NCBI GenBank assembly: GCA_903772945.1
Contig: CAICTM010000020.1
Span: 62,001-126,000, forward strand
From: Seminavis robusta
Taxonomy: Eukaryota; Bacillariophyta; Bacillariophyceae; Naviculales; Naviculaceae
Length of the DNA stretch: 64,000 nt
Direction of reading: 5' to 3'
In this document: piece by piece, positions 10,811 to 25,330 of the stretch
Numbering within the stretch: the stretch's first letter is position 1
Layout: each line of letters starts with the position of its first letter
The notes under the pieces: model-generated
The model's database searches: none
What the model was told of the DNA's origin: nothing
Seen by the model: only the letters and a program-made list of their open reading frames with translations
Translations under genes and position numbers: made by a program

Positions 10811-12058
10811 TTATTGCCAGCCCAAGAATCGCACCGACGACCCTCCCTGTACCGAGACTGCTGGCACAAATGCCGTAGAGGCAGGTTTCTTAAAGTTGCT
10901 CCACGGCATTTCAAACAACACTGTGGCCTGTTGTTGATTTTGATTTTGGGATACTGATCCGTACAAGACAATTTTGGTGCGAGGTTGGAATTCCAAAGTG
11001 AGTGTCACAATCCATTTGCCCTCAGCAGATGATGTTGTCGTGTCTAACTTTTTTCGTTGTTTGGCATTGCACCACAGTGTGTCGTCGTTTCGATAGGCCC
11101 ATTCTCCCTTTTTGTCACCCAGCAGCCACACCGTGGTATTGTGTGGTTCCCATTTGTAGGCCGAGGAGGACAAGGCGATTCCCACGGCCCACTGTCCACC
11201 CGACACTTCGATGCTCCACGTGTATTGTCGATCTGTGGCAGCTTCTTCGTCCGAAACAACCATTTTCATGGGATAATCGATAAACGAGGTGGCATCTGTC
11301 GATGTAGTGGTGGCTGGCAGTTGACCCAGCATGGTGGTCCCATTGGAATGAAAAGTTCGCTGGGCAAACACTTTGGGTAGAATATTGGTTCGAAAGTCAT
11401 CGAATTCTTTTTTCAGGGATTGTGACTGAATAACCTCTTCATTCTTGCAATCTTGGTCGGAGGGACTTGAGTCATGCTCATTATCGTTGTCGCTTGGTGT
11501 GGAAATCTCCGATTCTGGTGAAGTTTGTTCTACAGTGACGTTTTGCTTTGGGTTCATCTTTTCGTTGTTGTTGCTGCAGCAGCATGGGCACTGACATGTA
11601 ACACCAGATTCTTTGTAGTTGCTGACTTTGATCAAGGCAGCTTCAATGTCTTCTTCCTGCTGTGCCAGTGCGTTGCCAATCATGCCCACCAATTCCCTAC
11701 GCAGCTTGGCCAAATTGGCCGGCGTCGCTTCGGTCGTAGCGGCTGCTTCTGTGGATGGTTCTTCTTCCCCGCCACTGCTGACCAGTCCCCGCTGTACCAA
11801 CCGTTTCATGAGCCGCTTTTGATCTTCTAGTTGACTCGTCAGCTCTTCAATCTGTTCCTTTTGCTCTTTTTGTTCGCGTCGGAGACCCTTGACGGTCGCC
11901 AACAACTCTTGAACGAGACCAGTCAAACTCTGTTGCGTCGCCACATAGCCCTTGGCTGTCAACGGGGCAGAAGCGGATAGTTTCTTGACGGAACCTCGCT
12001 TCTGATTGCTGTTGTTATTATTCCCACTATTGTTGTTGTTGCTGCTGTTGTCGCTCAT
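10811..12058 (-). CDS. Coiled-coil protein with C-terminal SPRY/B30.2-like domain
   Basis: 415 residues, single exon. The N-terminus is Asn/Ser-rich; residues ~40-100 are a strongly predicted coiled coil (LRREQKEQKEQIEELTSQLE). A Cys cluster (CQCPCCCS) follows near residue 155, then an acidic Ser/Asp-rich linker. The last ~140 residues resemble a SPRY/B30.2 domain: YTWSIEVSGGQWAVGIALSS matches the opening strands, VWLLGDKKGEWAY and VTLTLEFQPRTKIVLYG the core, and FVPAVSVQGGSSVRFL the closing strands. Family logic points to a protein-protein interaction adaptor that oligomerises through the coil. The short Cys cluster is not a RING finger, so a ubiquitin-ligase role is not supported. Confidence 0.75.
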   Translation of the reverse strand: MSDNSSNNNNSGNNNNSNQKRGSVKKLSASAPLTAKGYVATQQSLTGLVQELLATVKGLRREQKEQKEQIEELTSQLEDQKRLMKRLVQRGLVSSGGEEEPSTEAAATTEATPANLAKLRRELVGMIGNALAQQEEDIEAALIKVSNYKESGVTCQCPCCCSNNNEKMNPKQNVTVEQTSPESEISTPSDNDNEHDSSPSDQDCKNEEVIQSQSLKKEFDDFRTNILPKVFAQRTFHSNGTTMLGQLPATTTSTDATSFIDYPMKMVVSDEEAATDRQYTWSIEVSGGQWAVGIALSSSAYKWEPHNTTVWLLGDKKGEWAYRNDDTLWCNAKQRKKLDTTTSSAEGKWIVTLTLEFQPRTKIVLYGSVSQNQNQQQATVLFEMPWSNFKKPASTAFVPAVSVQGGSSVRFLGWQ

Positions 12059-13115
12059 GGTGGGGTTTCCAGAGATTGACTTGACTTGCTGACTACCAAA
12101 AAAAATAAAGAATGAGAAAAGGAGGGAGACTTTGTTTGAAGGCGGGAATGGGATGGCGGCAGAGTGTCAGTCAGTCAGTCACGAACATCGCCCCGAACAG
12201 ATTATTAGCTACATGTACCGGTACTAGAGTACCAGGTACATCGTACCTGGTAAGTACCGACCAATTGGTACCAGTACTGGTACTAATAGCTACTGTAGCT
12301 AATTTTGTAACTCCAAAGATCCATCATGCCTGGGAGGACACACCGTGAGGCCAGCTATATAGATGAAAACTGCTCCGTAGTAAAAGCAATTTGCAAGCAG
12401 AACGAAGGATGTCAGCATCCAACTATCTACTGGTTGGCTACAAGCTATTGCCATGGTATCAATGGGACCGTAAGGTGCCGGGCCATTTGAATTGAATCTT
12501 TCAAACCTTTCCTGGCACCCTGACACTACATGTACCTGGTACGGCTGCACCAAGAATACGCTGCGATGGAATAAGCCAGAGCCCACACATCCCTCTACTC
12601 CGGCTTGCCACATGAGTATCCATACATCCATACTAGCCAGCAGCCGATACTGTACCACACTGCCCTCCGTCGAAGCCAAACCTTGGAACATTAGCGTCAG
12701 CACCATGGCATCCACGTGTAAGTTTTGAAGCACGCCAGCGGGCAGGTTGAAGTGTTGGTGGCAAAGAACGCATTTCGGTCTGGCCTTGGTCCTTTTGGAA
12801 GAAAACCCGAACAAGAAAGAAGAAAAATCGTCATCAATTGAAGCCAAGTGGAGAGAGCAATCCAATCATCGAGAAGGAAGGAAAGTTGCAGCAGATAGAT
12901 CATCTCCAAGCCCATCACTACCAAGAGACCGCCCGCCAATCTCTCTAGCTAGCTCGTTGCACCACAATTGATTTTGAGGTTGCAAGAGTGGCTGCCTCCA
13001 TCGTTCCATTTCTTTGTTCTTTCGAAGAACAATTAGTTTTGCAACGGATTGCGGCTTGCCAAGCTAGTAGAGATAGTATTTCCTTGAATTCATTCCACGT
13101 AAAAGAAAACCAACA
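12059..13115. other. Intergenic spacer with a GTAC cluster
   Basis: It lies between the divergent SPRY-like and GluRS genes. A dense GTACC/GGTACC cluster spans about 12.21-12.30 kb. A minus-strand open frame (12299-12865) has no ATG at its head and no recognisable domain. The last ~100 bases should hold the GluRS promoter; no TATA box or known element was identified. Confidence 0.5.
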
Positions 13116-16060
<2,945 letters not shown>

Positions 16061-16910
16061 GCACTAGGTTCAGGGGGGCTGTCCTTTGCTACTAGCTAGC
16101 TGCAACCAGCCGTACGACGTTTGGGTGCGTACTACTCAACGAGCGAGGATGATTGCCCTCGGACGACTACGAGGACAACAGGTCTGCTATTACGTGTACA
16201 TTCATATAGATACAGCCGCTGCAAGATCGCGTGCTTGATGAGGCGAGCCATGTGCCGACAAGAACGAGAATCGCGTCAAATGAGAGGACAGAGTAGTTTA
16301 GCTAGCTACTGTAGTAGGTGGTAGTAGTATGTGGCTGTGGCCTCAACGTCGTCCTGCATATGCGATCTGCTGGGGGGCTGCGTTGGTGTTGCGTGCTCCG
16401 GCCCACGTGGCTCTTGGGCCAGATCTCCGTGACGCAAGGTGCAACCCTTGCCTTCAGCTGGTACGTACTTTGGAGCTGGGGATGCTCTGGATTGTTTTAC
16501 GCCCGTACTCGACTGTAGTGCGTACCGTATTAGACTGGTAGTACCACTGCTCCGAAGCGCCCAATCCTTTGTCGAAAGAAGAAAGCAGAGCTAATGCGCG
16601 TCTTAATCAATGAAACAGTCACTCGCTTGCCAAGGAGAGGATTCCGGAAGACAGCTTTTGGTTTTAGGTAGATGCGGTAACATATGATTTTGACTTGAAA
16701 CTTTATAGCAGCCAATATCCTTAACCCTTTGTTTACCGTAACTACCAGTATATCGCGATTCCTGCACGTACGTGTTCATGTGACGTTTGTGTTCGCCCCT
16801 CATTTTCATGACGTTGGGCCATGGATTTGCAATGGGTTCTTACTAAAAGTTTGCCTTGTATCTTAGTTTCTCATACTTTGTATCAGCAATTAGTTGTGAA
16901 CAAACTAACA
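16061..16910. other. Intergenic, no gene recognised
   Basis: It holds the GluRS 3' flank and the FNR promoter side. Scattered tagctagc and gtaccgta words are present. The short frames have no motif. Confidence 0.5.
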
Positions 16911-18021
16911 ATGAAGACTGCCATCCTTACCCTCTGTGTCGCCTCGGCCGCTGCTTTTGCCCCTGCTAGCAAGCCTGCCTTCTCGTGAGTTTCTGAGGCC
17001 CTTTGAATTTTGCATAGGTTCCCGCTTGGGAATATGTGATGCTCATTGACGTGAAAGAAATGTTTGCTCACCTCTTTTATGCGAATCGATCTTTTGTTCA
17101 ATACAGCACTGCCGTCAACGGCAAACAGGATTTCTTGGAGGCCGAGCCTTACTATGATCAATCTACTGTCCCCGTGAATGTGTACAAGAACAAGGCTCCT
17201 TTCACCGGAAAGGTTGTTTCCACCAAGCGCATTGTTGGACCCAAGGCCACTGGTGAGACTTGCCACATCATCATCGACCACGATGGTGACTTCCCCTACT
17301 GGGAGGGCCAATCCTGGGGTGTCATCCCCCCTGGTAACCGTGAAAAGGACGGAAAGCCCCACTCTGTTCGTCTTTACTCCATTGCTTCCAGCCGATACGG
17401 TGATGACATGACCGGGAAGACTGGATCCCTTTGCGTCCGACGTGCCACTTACTGGTGCCCTGAGTTGAAGGCCGACGATCCGGCCAAGAAGGGTATCTGC
17501 TCCAACTTCCTTTGCGACACCAAGCCTGGTGCTGAAGTTAAGATGACTGGACCCGCTGGAAAGGTTATGTTGATGCCCGAAGAGGACCCCAACACTGACT
17601 ACATCATGGTTGCCACCGGAACCGGAATTGCCCCCTACCGTGGATTCATCCGCCGTCTCTTTTTCGAAGACACACCCGCTGCTGGCGTCTACAAGGGAGA
17701 AGCCTGGTTGTTCCTCGGTGTTGCCAACTCTGATGCCCTTCTCTACGATGACGAATTCCAAGAGGCCAAGAAGAACTACCCTGATAACTTCCGTCTTGAT
17801 TATGCTCTTTCCCGTGAACAAAACAACGCGAAGGGAGGAAAGATGTACATCCAAGACAAGGTCGAGGAATACGCTGATGAGGTCTTCTCCAAGCTTGAGG
17901 GAGGTGCCCACATCTACTTCTGCGGTTTGAAGGGAATGATGCCCGGAATCCAAGACATGCTTAAGGGTGTCGCCGAGAAGAAGGGTCTTGACTACAACGA
18001 GTGGCTCAAGGGCTTGAAGGC

Positions 18022-18052
<31 letters not shown>
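16911..18052 (+). CDS. petH: Ferredoxin-NADP+ reductase, plastid
   Basis: FAD enzyme that passes electrons from photosystem I-reduced ferredoxin to NADP+. Two exons, 16911-16984 and 17107-18052, give 339 residues; the donor GTGAGT and acceptor atacag complete a Ser codon. The N-terminus is a signal peptide with the ASAFAP motif ([20 protein letters not shown]), so the protein crosses the complex plastid membranes. Family landmarks: FAD-binding RLYSIASS (113-120), GICSNFLC (154-161), NADP-binding GTGIAPYRG (196-204), and the canonical C-terminus WHVEVY that stacks on the flavin. Codon use is strongly biased (AAG, GGT/GGA, C-ending codons), as expected of a very highly expressed gene; this also leaves a long spurious frame on the opposite strand. 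No phycobilisome-linker domain is present. Confidence 0.96.
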
Positions 18053-18053
<1 letters not shown>

Positions 18054-18974
18054 CGCTCAATCACCTTTGAGCGGCTGTGTACACGCACCGTGACTTGATC
18101 TTTTGTTAGATGATGGCACACTACTCACTTGCTAATAGAAGCACACACCACTAAAGTAAGAGAACATGAAAAATACAATGGTTTTTGGTGCTAAAGGTAG
18201 GCATTAGATTGAGCATGAGCTAACAAGAAGGGAAAATTTGCGGGAGCAAAGAGCTAGCTGCCGGTGGTACGAGCGAGAGGCATTGATGAGGCTGACAGGA
18301 GGACCTGGGCGGTGTTGCGAGCACGAGCAAACGATGGTAGGGGCGAGACAACTTTTGCTTGGTCTCCGCTCCTTCAGCCAGTGGCAGAGGCTGGTACCAA
18401 ACTAGTGTCGCATACGGTAGACCTACTAATGATGCTTGTTGTTTGAAACGAAGGCACCGTCCACCTCCTTTCAGGGTACCGGTAGGTTCAATTTTGATGT
18501 ATGTCATTCCAAGGTGTTTCTGGATACTCGTAGCTATCCTCCGAGCATCATCTGTTTCGTGCGTGCTTGTCTGTCTTGCATGCAAAAGCCCCACCATGGG
18601 TGAGCAACGTATTCTGGGAGGTTTCTGCTGTGATACACCACCTGTGGTCTAGCTGGCTAGATATCCCTGGGCCCCGTTTCCTCATTGATTGAACTATTAC
18701 TCAATACTACAGAATACCGTCAGTTTCTGTACTGTACGCATACCGCAGTTGTTGATGGCGGCGGTGGGAAGAAGGTCGCTGCAAAATCTTCGCTGTCAAA
18801 AACCGCATGAGGTCGTGTAGGGTTAGAGTCTTCCGTACCGGTCTGACCCACCGTACGTCTGACAGTGACGTCCGTCTTCATTGTTTTTCTTTGTGGAAGG
18901 GACAGTTGGCATCAGCTCCGAAGAAGCAAGGAAGATTTGCCATTTGAAATTGTGATTACATTGAAAGATCGACC
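18053..18974. other. Intergenic, no gene recognised
   Basis: 3' flank of FNR and 5' flank of ClpP. A 125-codon minus-strand frame at 18220-18597 is Pro/Ser/Leu-rich without any motif. A few gtaccggt words occur. Confidence 0.5.
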
Positions 18975-19951
18975 ATGATGATGAAGTGCTTGGCAATACT
19001 ATTGGCTTCGGCCTCGTTGGCTCTGTCGTTTTCTCCCCAGAACCCAGCTTCCTTTTCGCAAAAGTCCACTGTTGTTCAAAACACACTCAACTCAAAATGG
19101 ACCATGATGCCCGAGGAACCCATGCCCGAGGTGAGTAGCTTCCAGGTGGAAGGCAGAGTGATTTTGTAGGGACTGCAACAAATAAATGTTGTATTTGTGC
19201 TGTTCTTGAATGCAATGGCTCCCCTTTGATGTCTCTAATCTGTTGCAACTTTATTACAATGTGATATATTATACCCACCACTGCTCCTCTCTGCTACTAG
19301 GTCGATCCTCGAAGGAAGAATCCTGATGACAAGCCTCCAGCCAACCCTGTTAGAATGCCTGTGATTGACGGTGATAATGGACAAATGGATGTTCTTAGTC
19401 GTCTGTTGAAGGATCGAATTCTTCTGCTCGGACAAGGAGTGGATGATGAAGTTGCCAATGTGTTGGTTGCTCAGCTTTTGTATCTCGCCAATGAGGATCC
19501 TGATAAAGATATTACTCTGTACATCAACTCTCCCGGTGGCAGTGTGAGTGCTGGAATGGCGATCTATGATACCATGCAATATGTCCCCTGTGATGTTTCC
19601 ACCGTTTGCTTTGGAATGGCTGCCAGTATGGGAGCCTTTTTGCTGGGAGCAGGAGCCAAAGGCAAGCGCCGTGCTTTGCCCAATTCACGTATCATGATTC
19701 ATCAACCTCTTGGTGGGGCTCAGGGCCAGGCCGCTGATATTGAAATTCAGGCCAAGGAAATCTTGTTTATTCGTGAAGTTTTGAACACCTACATTGCCGA
19801 ATACTGCGACCAGCCAAAGGACAAGATTGAGGCTGATTGCGACAGAGATTTCTTCATGACTCCCGAGGAAGCTGTGGAGTACGGTATCATCGACGAGGTT
19901 GTCAAGACAAAGACCAGCCACATGCCAAAGCCTGTGATGCCAGTTCTGTAG
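18975..19951 (+). CDS. clpP: ATP-dependent Clp protease proteolytic subunit, organellar
   Basis: Serine peptidase (family S14) subunit that forms the barrel degraded proteins are fed into by a Clp ATPase. Exons 18975-19130 and 19301-19951 (268 residues); donor GTGAGT and acceptor ctactag join Glu and Val in phase 0. The N-terminus is hydrophobic with [18 protein letters not shown], a signal peptide plus an ASAFAP-like Phe, so plastid import is favoured. Catalytic residues are in place: Ser161 in GMAASMGAF, His186 in MIHQPLGG, and the Asp of the DCDRDFF segment (231-237). Core motifs [21 protein letters not shown] and [11 protein letters not shown] are intact. It is active-type and not a ClpR-like inactive subunit. 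Confidence 0.95.
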
Positions 19952-20310
19952 ACTTTCACGACAACAAACTAAAGCAAATCTTAAAGCTTGCCAAATGGCG
20001 CGTGATCCTTTTTGCGTTGACTGTGTGGTACAATCAGGTCCGACTATGTCACAGGTTAGTTACTCTTTTGATGCTAAAGTTCACACAAGGACATGTACAA
20101 CTACGACGCTCTAGCTGCATTCGATGGATCGGAATCTCGCACACGTGCACCGTGGCCACAGTGGACGCGTCCATACAGCCAATGGGATACGAAGAGTCGT
20201 ATCCCTACCGGGAACTGCGATGCTCAGTTCATTGCGACGTACGGTAGCGTTGACTTCAGTAGGGGCCCTTGCCGTATCGATATGTGACTTTGCCGTTGTA
20301 TCATGTTTGT

Positions 20311-22021
20311 TCATAGTTGCGTCACTAGTTGGTCAATACCGCTCTCGATGTCATAAAAGTCAATGCTTTCCTGGTGGTCTTTTTCTCCTGTCAGCTCAAA
20401 AGTAGAAGCCAACGCTTCTGATTCTTCCAGTACGCCGCCTTGTAGGTCCAAATGACCAGGCGTCAATAGCCAAGGAAACTTGTCGAGGTAGTAATGAACG
20501 CAATGGAGGTTCTCTTTGCTCAATTGTTCAAAGGTATCAGTCCATTGGGTCATTGAGATTTTGTGAGGATCTTCTAGGAGATCCTTTCGACCATGCCGAT
20601 TCAGATGGATGTACATGTCAATATCCTCGTGCAAATGCTGTGCCCGTGAGATTACTTTCAAGGATACCGAATCGGCATCCTCTTCTAATCTCGCTCTCAG
20701 GGTAGCGACTTCAAAGCTGAGTAGCCTGCTGTTTGCCTCAACGAGCCGAACCAACGTTTTCACATCGCGAGTACCCATACCACCAAGTGGAAAATATCTC
20801 CAAGGGATCTTTGCCTTGAAATGCTGGAGCTTCGAACCTGGACTTGTCGAAAGGGTCTCTCCGAGTGCGGTCCACAAGTCGCTCAGAAGGTCGTAGTCCG
20901 AAGACAATCTGCAGTGGATGTCAAAAACGAGCTCTTCCAAGCTCGAGTTGTCCCCAAGAGCCCGGACCAGCCTTACGAGACGAAACATGGGCGGAGACGC
21001 GCTGGTGCTGTCGAGGTAGACACCAAGTTCAAGCCTTCGTAGACCCCTTGACAACTGAATGCAATCAGCCACGACATCAATAACTGGATCGAGACAATGA
21101 ATCCTGAGTTGTGGGCGAGAAAGGTCGCAAAGACGGCGGCATTGAGAGGCAAAAAAGCGGACGAACCGTTACAATACATCTTTCCTACACGTACCTGCCC
21201 AAGGACAGAGTCTCCATGTTTCCTCTCAATAGCAAGCCACGGAAAGTGTCCGTGGATACGGAAGATGGCCTAAATCCTCGCAACGACGGACGTTGCCACC
21301 ATGGGGAATGCAGCTCGAGCCAGGACAGCCTTGGTAGTTTCGAAAGAGCTCCGAGCACTTTACTCATATCGATGTCTCCATCGAGTCGAACGCGGCGTTT
21401 TAACACGCACTTTTTAAGACGCCGTAGACACCCCAATGCGAGAACAAACTCTTCCAGCATGTACGCATTGCCATTCAGCTGGACGCCTCCAATTTCAAGA
21501 GTCGTCAAGCTCTCGTGGAAGCTCATCAGCAACGATGTCAAATGCCCTACATGCACTCGTCCTGGAACCCCTCCCTGTGCTTCAATGCCTAGATATTGGA
21601 CGTTGCCCACACTGCCAATGGCGCCGAAAAAGTCGCGAGCTCTTTTGTCGTCTGAGACCCTTGAACGACTGAGATCCATCACAAGAACGACGCCGCGAAA
21701 ATTGGATGATGGGTCAAGCATTCGTATCGCCTTTGTCAACGACGGATACTTCCTCGAATCACTTCCTATGTACAAACGAAGAACTCCGTCATCAGTTTGT
21801 GCCGCTCGCTGGACATCGACTGCTCTCGAAGCTTTGAAGAACAAATGTCGTCGCTCGCGCTCGCGCTCGTCGCGTAGTCCTTTCAAAATGTCCCAGCATC
21901 TATAACAATTCATGCACATCAAGACGGTGCAACAGGACATGGCAGTACTCAAGACTAAGAACATGCCAAAGGCCATCATGTCACCATACTGTTGACGATC
22001 GTCCGCTGAAAAGTCACTCAT
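20311..22021 (-). CDS. Membrane-anchored LRR (ribonuclease-inhibitor-like) protein
   Basis: Two exons read on the minus strand: 21195-22021 and 20311-21103, 539 residues. The donor is GGCAG|GTACGT and the acceptor aactcag; the split codon is Arg, and the LRR pattern runs across the join (METLSLGR then IHCLDPVIDVVADCIQL). The N-terminus has one transmembrane segment, about residues 14-38 (MAFGMFLVLSTAMSCCTVLM), followed by a basic region rich in RERERR. The rest shows irregular leucine-rich repeats (LTTLEIGGVQL, LSWLELHS, LRRLELGVYL, LEELVFDI). No kinase or other catalytic domain. Function unknown; a membrane scaffold or receptor-like role is possible. The ~360-bp gap to the ClpP 3' end suggests convergent transcription. 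Confidence 0.8.
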
Positions 22022-22423
22022 CGTCGGTCCTTTTGGTTTCTGAGATCGAGGACGAAAACGGTTGAAGGAACGGAAAAAATGCTACAGAAGCGAGAATTAT
22101 TGTTGAGTACCGGATTGAGCTATTAAATCTCCATTCGATAGGTTTTGCCTCCACTTTAAGAATGCGTGGAGGCGTCCAAGCTGCTGCTGATCAATACGAT
22201 AGCAGTGATGCTCCCACACGGAGTCAATAGTCCTTCGCCTGCACTTCACTTTCCAGAAAATTTCTAGACTGGGCCACCCCCCACTACCGGTATGCTGAAT
22301 GCCCAGGAGACGACAGCCTAAGTATATGATTGATTGAAAATTCAATCGACCAATCAACGTGCAACTATGAACCGCCCGTGCATCAAAACGGTCGCCCAAC
22401 TCAAGGGACGCCCAAAACCATGA
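22022..22423. other. Intergenic, no gene recognised
   Basis: About 400 bases between two minus-strand genes. A 100-codon minus-strand frame (22097-22399) shows no domain and is not called. Confidence 0.5.
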
Positions 22424-23509
22424 CTATATGTTACGCATGATGAACTCCAGCCGTTTTAATGTGCTTGTCATTCGAAGCAAAGTCTGCATTTGCTGAGGTG
22501 TTTGTTCGGCTGCCAAGACCAAAAATGCGGCAAAACTGAATAGCTCTTGGAGTTCAGCGGTGGGAGCCCCGACCATTGGTTCCGGTCCCCCCCTAGTATC
22601 GTTCAGAAAAGCGCCAGAGAGAAAATCTGGAGTGCAAATGCTTCTTGAGGCAGTCTTGACTGCTACATCTCCCGAATCCGAAGTCTCCCCTTCGCTCTCA
22701 CCGTCGTCGCCTTCACTGCCCACTTCCTCGCCATTGATCGTGCCGGTACCAGGCGCCGGGATGGACTCTTCAAGCATCAGATCTATCAGGTTCTGTTGAA
22801 GATCCAGTAAACGCTTCTCCTCGTCACTGCCTGGTGGAGCAGGTACATCCTGTACCCTACTGGGTTCCACCAGAATGAATGGAAACGGTGTTTCGGCATT
22901 CACTTTGCTACCGGTACAAGCATCGCCCCCACCATAGCCATTTTGCAAAATCTTTTCAATACGAAATCTTCCAATTGCTCTGCCCAATATTCGTATCCTC
23001 CTACCCAAACTCTTGTCATTTCTTCGGTGGCCCTCGTCGGCATGCTCAACACAGAAAATGGTGCCAATGTCCCCTGGCTCGTAGAGTGGAACGATGGGCC
23101 CAGTGCCACCTGGGACAATCTGGGGCTTCTCAGATCCATATATTGCTCCAAATACTTTCTTGTGATGTTTGCCTTGTGGATCACTTCTGCTGTTGAGAAG
23201 AAAGTCGCACATGGCCAGGTATCGTTCTTCGTACAAATTTAAAGTGAGCGTCTCAGTTGGCAGCTTGACAGATTTTCGAAGTGGAAACACAGGGAGAACG
23301 GCAGGAATAGGACAGTACTCGTCATCATTCTCTTTGCTTTTACTATGAAATAAGGACCCATGTCTTGTGAATTGACGCCGATCTCTACGGGGCCCTGTGC
23401 ATGTGGAGACAATTCTACCAACAAATACTGAAAAGGCAGCTGCACCCAAACCCTGGGTCAATAGGAAAAGGCTCCAGCTATGCAATGCTAAACGACGCAA
23501 GCCATTCAT
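22424..23509 (-). CDS. Plastid-targeted LON substrate-binding-domain protein
   Basis: 361 residues, single exon. Residues ~1-30 are a signal peptide ending in GLGAAAFSVFVGR, an ASAFAP-type site, so the protein should enter the plastid. From ~66 the LON N-terminal (PUA-like) domain begins: AVLPVFPLRKSVKLPTETL, LNLYEERYLAMCDFL, FGAIYGSE, GDIGTIFCVEHADEG, and RRIRILGRAIGRFRI, all in family order. An acidic, Ser-rich linker (~250-290) contains PGTGT coded by a ggtaccagg-type word, showing the palindromic word also occurs in exons. The end (PTAELQELFSFAAFLVLAAE...LKRLEFIMRN) is a helical tail like that of stand-alone LON-domain proteins. There is no AAA ATPase or protease part, so it is not Lon itself; it probably binds substrates or acts as an adaptor in quality control. 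Confidence 0.82.
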   Translation of the reverse strand: MNGLRRLALHSWSLFLLTQGLGAAAFSVFVGRIVSTCTGPRRDRRQFTRHGSLFHSKSKENDDEYCPIPAVLPVFPLRKSVKLPTETLTLNLYEERYLAMCDFLLNSRSDPQGKHHKKVFGAIYGSEKPQIVPGGTGPIVPLYEPGDIGTIFCVEHADEGHRRNDKSLGRRIRILGRAIGRFRIEKILQNGYGGGDACTGSKVNAETPFPFILVEPSRVQDVPAPPGSDEEKRLLDLQQNLIDLMLEESIPAPGTGTINGEEVGSEGDDGESEGETSDSGDVAVKTASRSICTPDFLSGAFLNDTRGGPEPMVGAPTAELQELFSFAAFLVLAAEQTPQQMQTLLRMTSTLKRLEFIMRNI

Positions 23510-23889
23510 AGTCAGTTTGCTTGATCGAAGCTTGTCCTAGCTAGCTCTCTCCCGGTTGCCGAGAGCTCTGGTGGGATATCTGATCATCGAAAGGAGAGGA
23601 CGAGGTGGGAGGCGGCAGAGAGATGAGGAATGAGGAGTTCAGGGCCGGGGAGCACGAAGGAGCCGATTTAACGGACAAGTTTGCTTTATCTCTTTCAAAA
23701 CTGTATACTAGTAACAGTAACAGGAACCGATTTTTAAAAGGCACGCGTAAGTTGGATGGTTTGGTACGGATCCATGTTTGATTGTCTTTTGAGTCTTGCT
23801 GTCGGCCCTCTCCATCATCCATGTTTCTTTCTTTGTCTGCCATTGTGGACAACAAGTTGAATGACACAAACCTTCTCTCTCTACCCAAA

Positions 23890-25330
23890 ATGAAGCTCTT
23901 TGAAGACGACATACTCGAAGACCATAGAACCCCCCTTCTTTCTTTTGGTATTCCTGGAATCGATGGTGACTTTGGCCTATTGGCGCCTCGGTGGGAACCA
24001 TGGAGGCAATTCCTTTATGTGAGTTGTATTAATAGTCTGAATTCAAGTTCCTACAGTATTGCCAGGTTCACTAACCATTCCTCACCTTCTGTTGCTGTTT
24101 CTACCAGATTGCTATTTTAGTATTGCTCATTCAATCCATTCTCGGAGCCTTCAACTATGCATTCATCGTTTCCAAGAGAGGCTCCATCTCAGCTTACTTG
24201 GTAGGATGGGGTTTCGTCATCCCCTTTATCGCGTGGCTGCCGTTTCAGTTGGTTGAAATCTTCGAAATACACAACAAGATGGCCAAGATTATACCTGCTA
24301 ATATACTGATTGCAGTTCTCTTTCGAACCATCGAGGCAATGTATGGAACCTCGCCACCCCGGGTAGAGGACAGCCTGGCAAGGTACATTGAGTATTATGG
24401 TCAGGGAGCTCGTCCGAAACTGGACAAGAAAACAAATCAACCTCTCCAGGCTACCCTGATTCAGTTCATGGCACCATTACTTCGAATTGCCCTCTATTAT
24501 CATCTCCTGTCCTTGACGACATCCATTGGAATGCACTTTGATTGGGAGGTTTTTCCGAGTCCAGTGAAAATAGAAAGATTTCATTTCAACCTGGACTTGC
24601 TACGTCCGGCACATTTTGCAAATTCATACATCAACATTGGTAAGTGGCCAGCTGGCTGTTAGTCTTCTGTATCATTTGTTGTCGGCAGACTCCAGCGTCA
24701 AATTAGACGCCAGGCAACTCACGTAAATCCATCAATTCACCATGACTACCACGACCAGTGCACACCTACTTTTATGTCCGATTTGCTTTTGAAATCGTTG
24801 CCATACAAGAAATCTTCAAGGGCTATGTGATTGAGAAACCCTTCAAGAATCCCCTGTTGACCTCCAAATCTCCATCCGCATTTTGGGGCCGGCATTGGAA
24901 CAAGGTCATTCACGACAATCTCAAGACTGGAGCATACATGCCAACCCGAAAGTTCTTCCCCTCCTGGGTAGCTGTCATGGTAGCATTTTTTCTGTCCGGT
25001 TTCATTCATGATTATACCTGGGTACTGGCATTCTACCATCACCAATCGACCAGAGACCCCGTCACGGGAGTTTGCGAGGATTGCTACGAATCTACACCAG
25101 GGAAACTAACCCTGTTCTTTCTGTGGCAAGCAGGCGTCATGACTGTGGAACGTCTTGTTGGCAAGTATCCACCATTCAGCTGGATAGGCCAGAATCTTCC
25201 CACTCCTATAGTGTCTACTCTGGTCGTCATGACATCTCTGCCCGTCAGCCATTGGTTTTTTGGTGACTATTGCATGGGAGGTACGTATCCGAGTATTTCC
25301 CAGAGTTTGTGGATTGTTCGGAAACTATAG
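23890..25330 (+). CDS. MBOAT acyltransferase, wax-synthase-like
   Basis: Membrane-bound O-acyltransferase that probably moves an acyl chain from acyl-CoA to a fatty alcohol, sterol or similar alcohol in the ER. Exons 23890-24018, 24108-24639 and 24759-25330 (410 residues); donors GTGAGT and GTAAGT, acceptors ctaccag and cgaccag, frames kept. About seven to eight hydrophobic segments. The hallmark SAFWGRHWNKVIHDNLK of the wax-synthase MBOAT branch is followed by FFLSGFIHDY, which carries the presumed active-site His. An upstream in-frame ATG at 23821 would add 23 residues. The C-terminal end is uncertain: a second frame opens at GGTACGT near 25280 and reads YFPEFVDCSETI, so a missed intron or a slip is possible. 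The neighbour on the other strand is a fatty acid elongase. Confidence 0.82.

Noticed and set aside
12299-12865. 188-codon minus-strand frame with hydrophobic stretches
   Set aside because: No ATG at its head, no recognised family and no convincing splice partners; kept as spacer.
16883-18121. 412-codon open frame on the minus strand across the whole FNR gene
   Set aside because: It is the mirror of strongly biased FNR codons (few codons that give antisense stops). It spans the FNR intron, has no family motif, and its composition is simple Leu/Val/Gly.
21111-21905. 264-codon plus-strand frame opposite the LRR membrane gene
   Set aside because: Ser/Arg-rich, no motif; the minus strand gives LRR spacing that continues through a proper intron.
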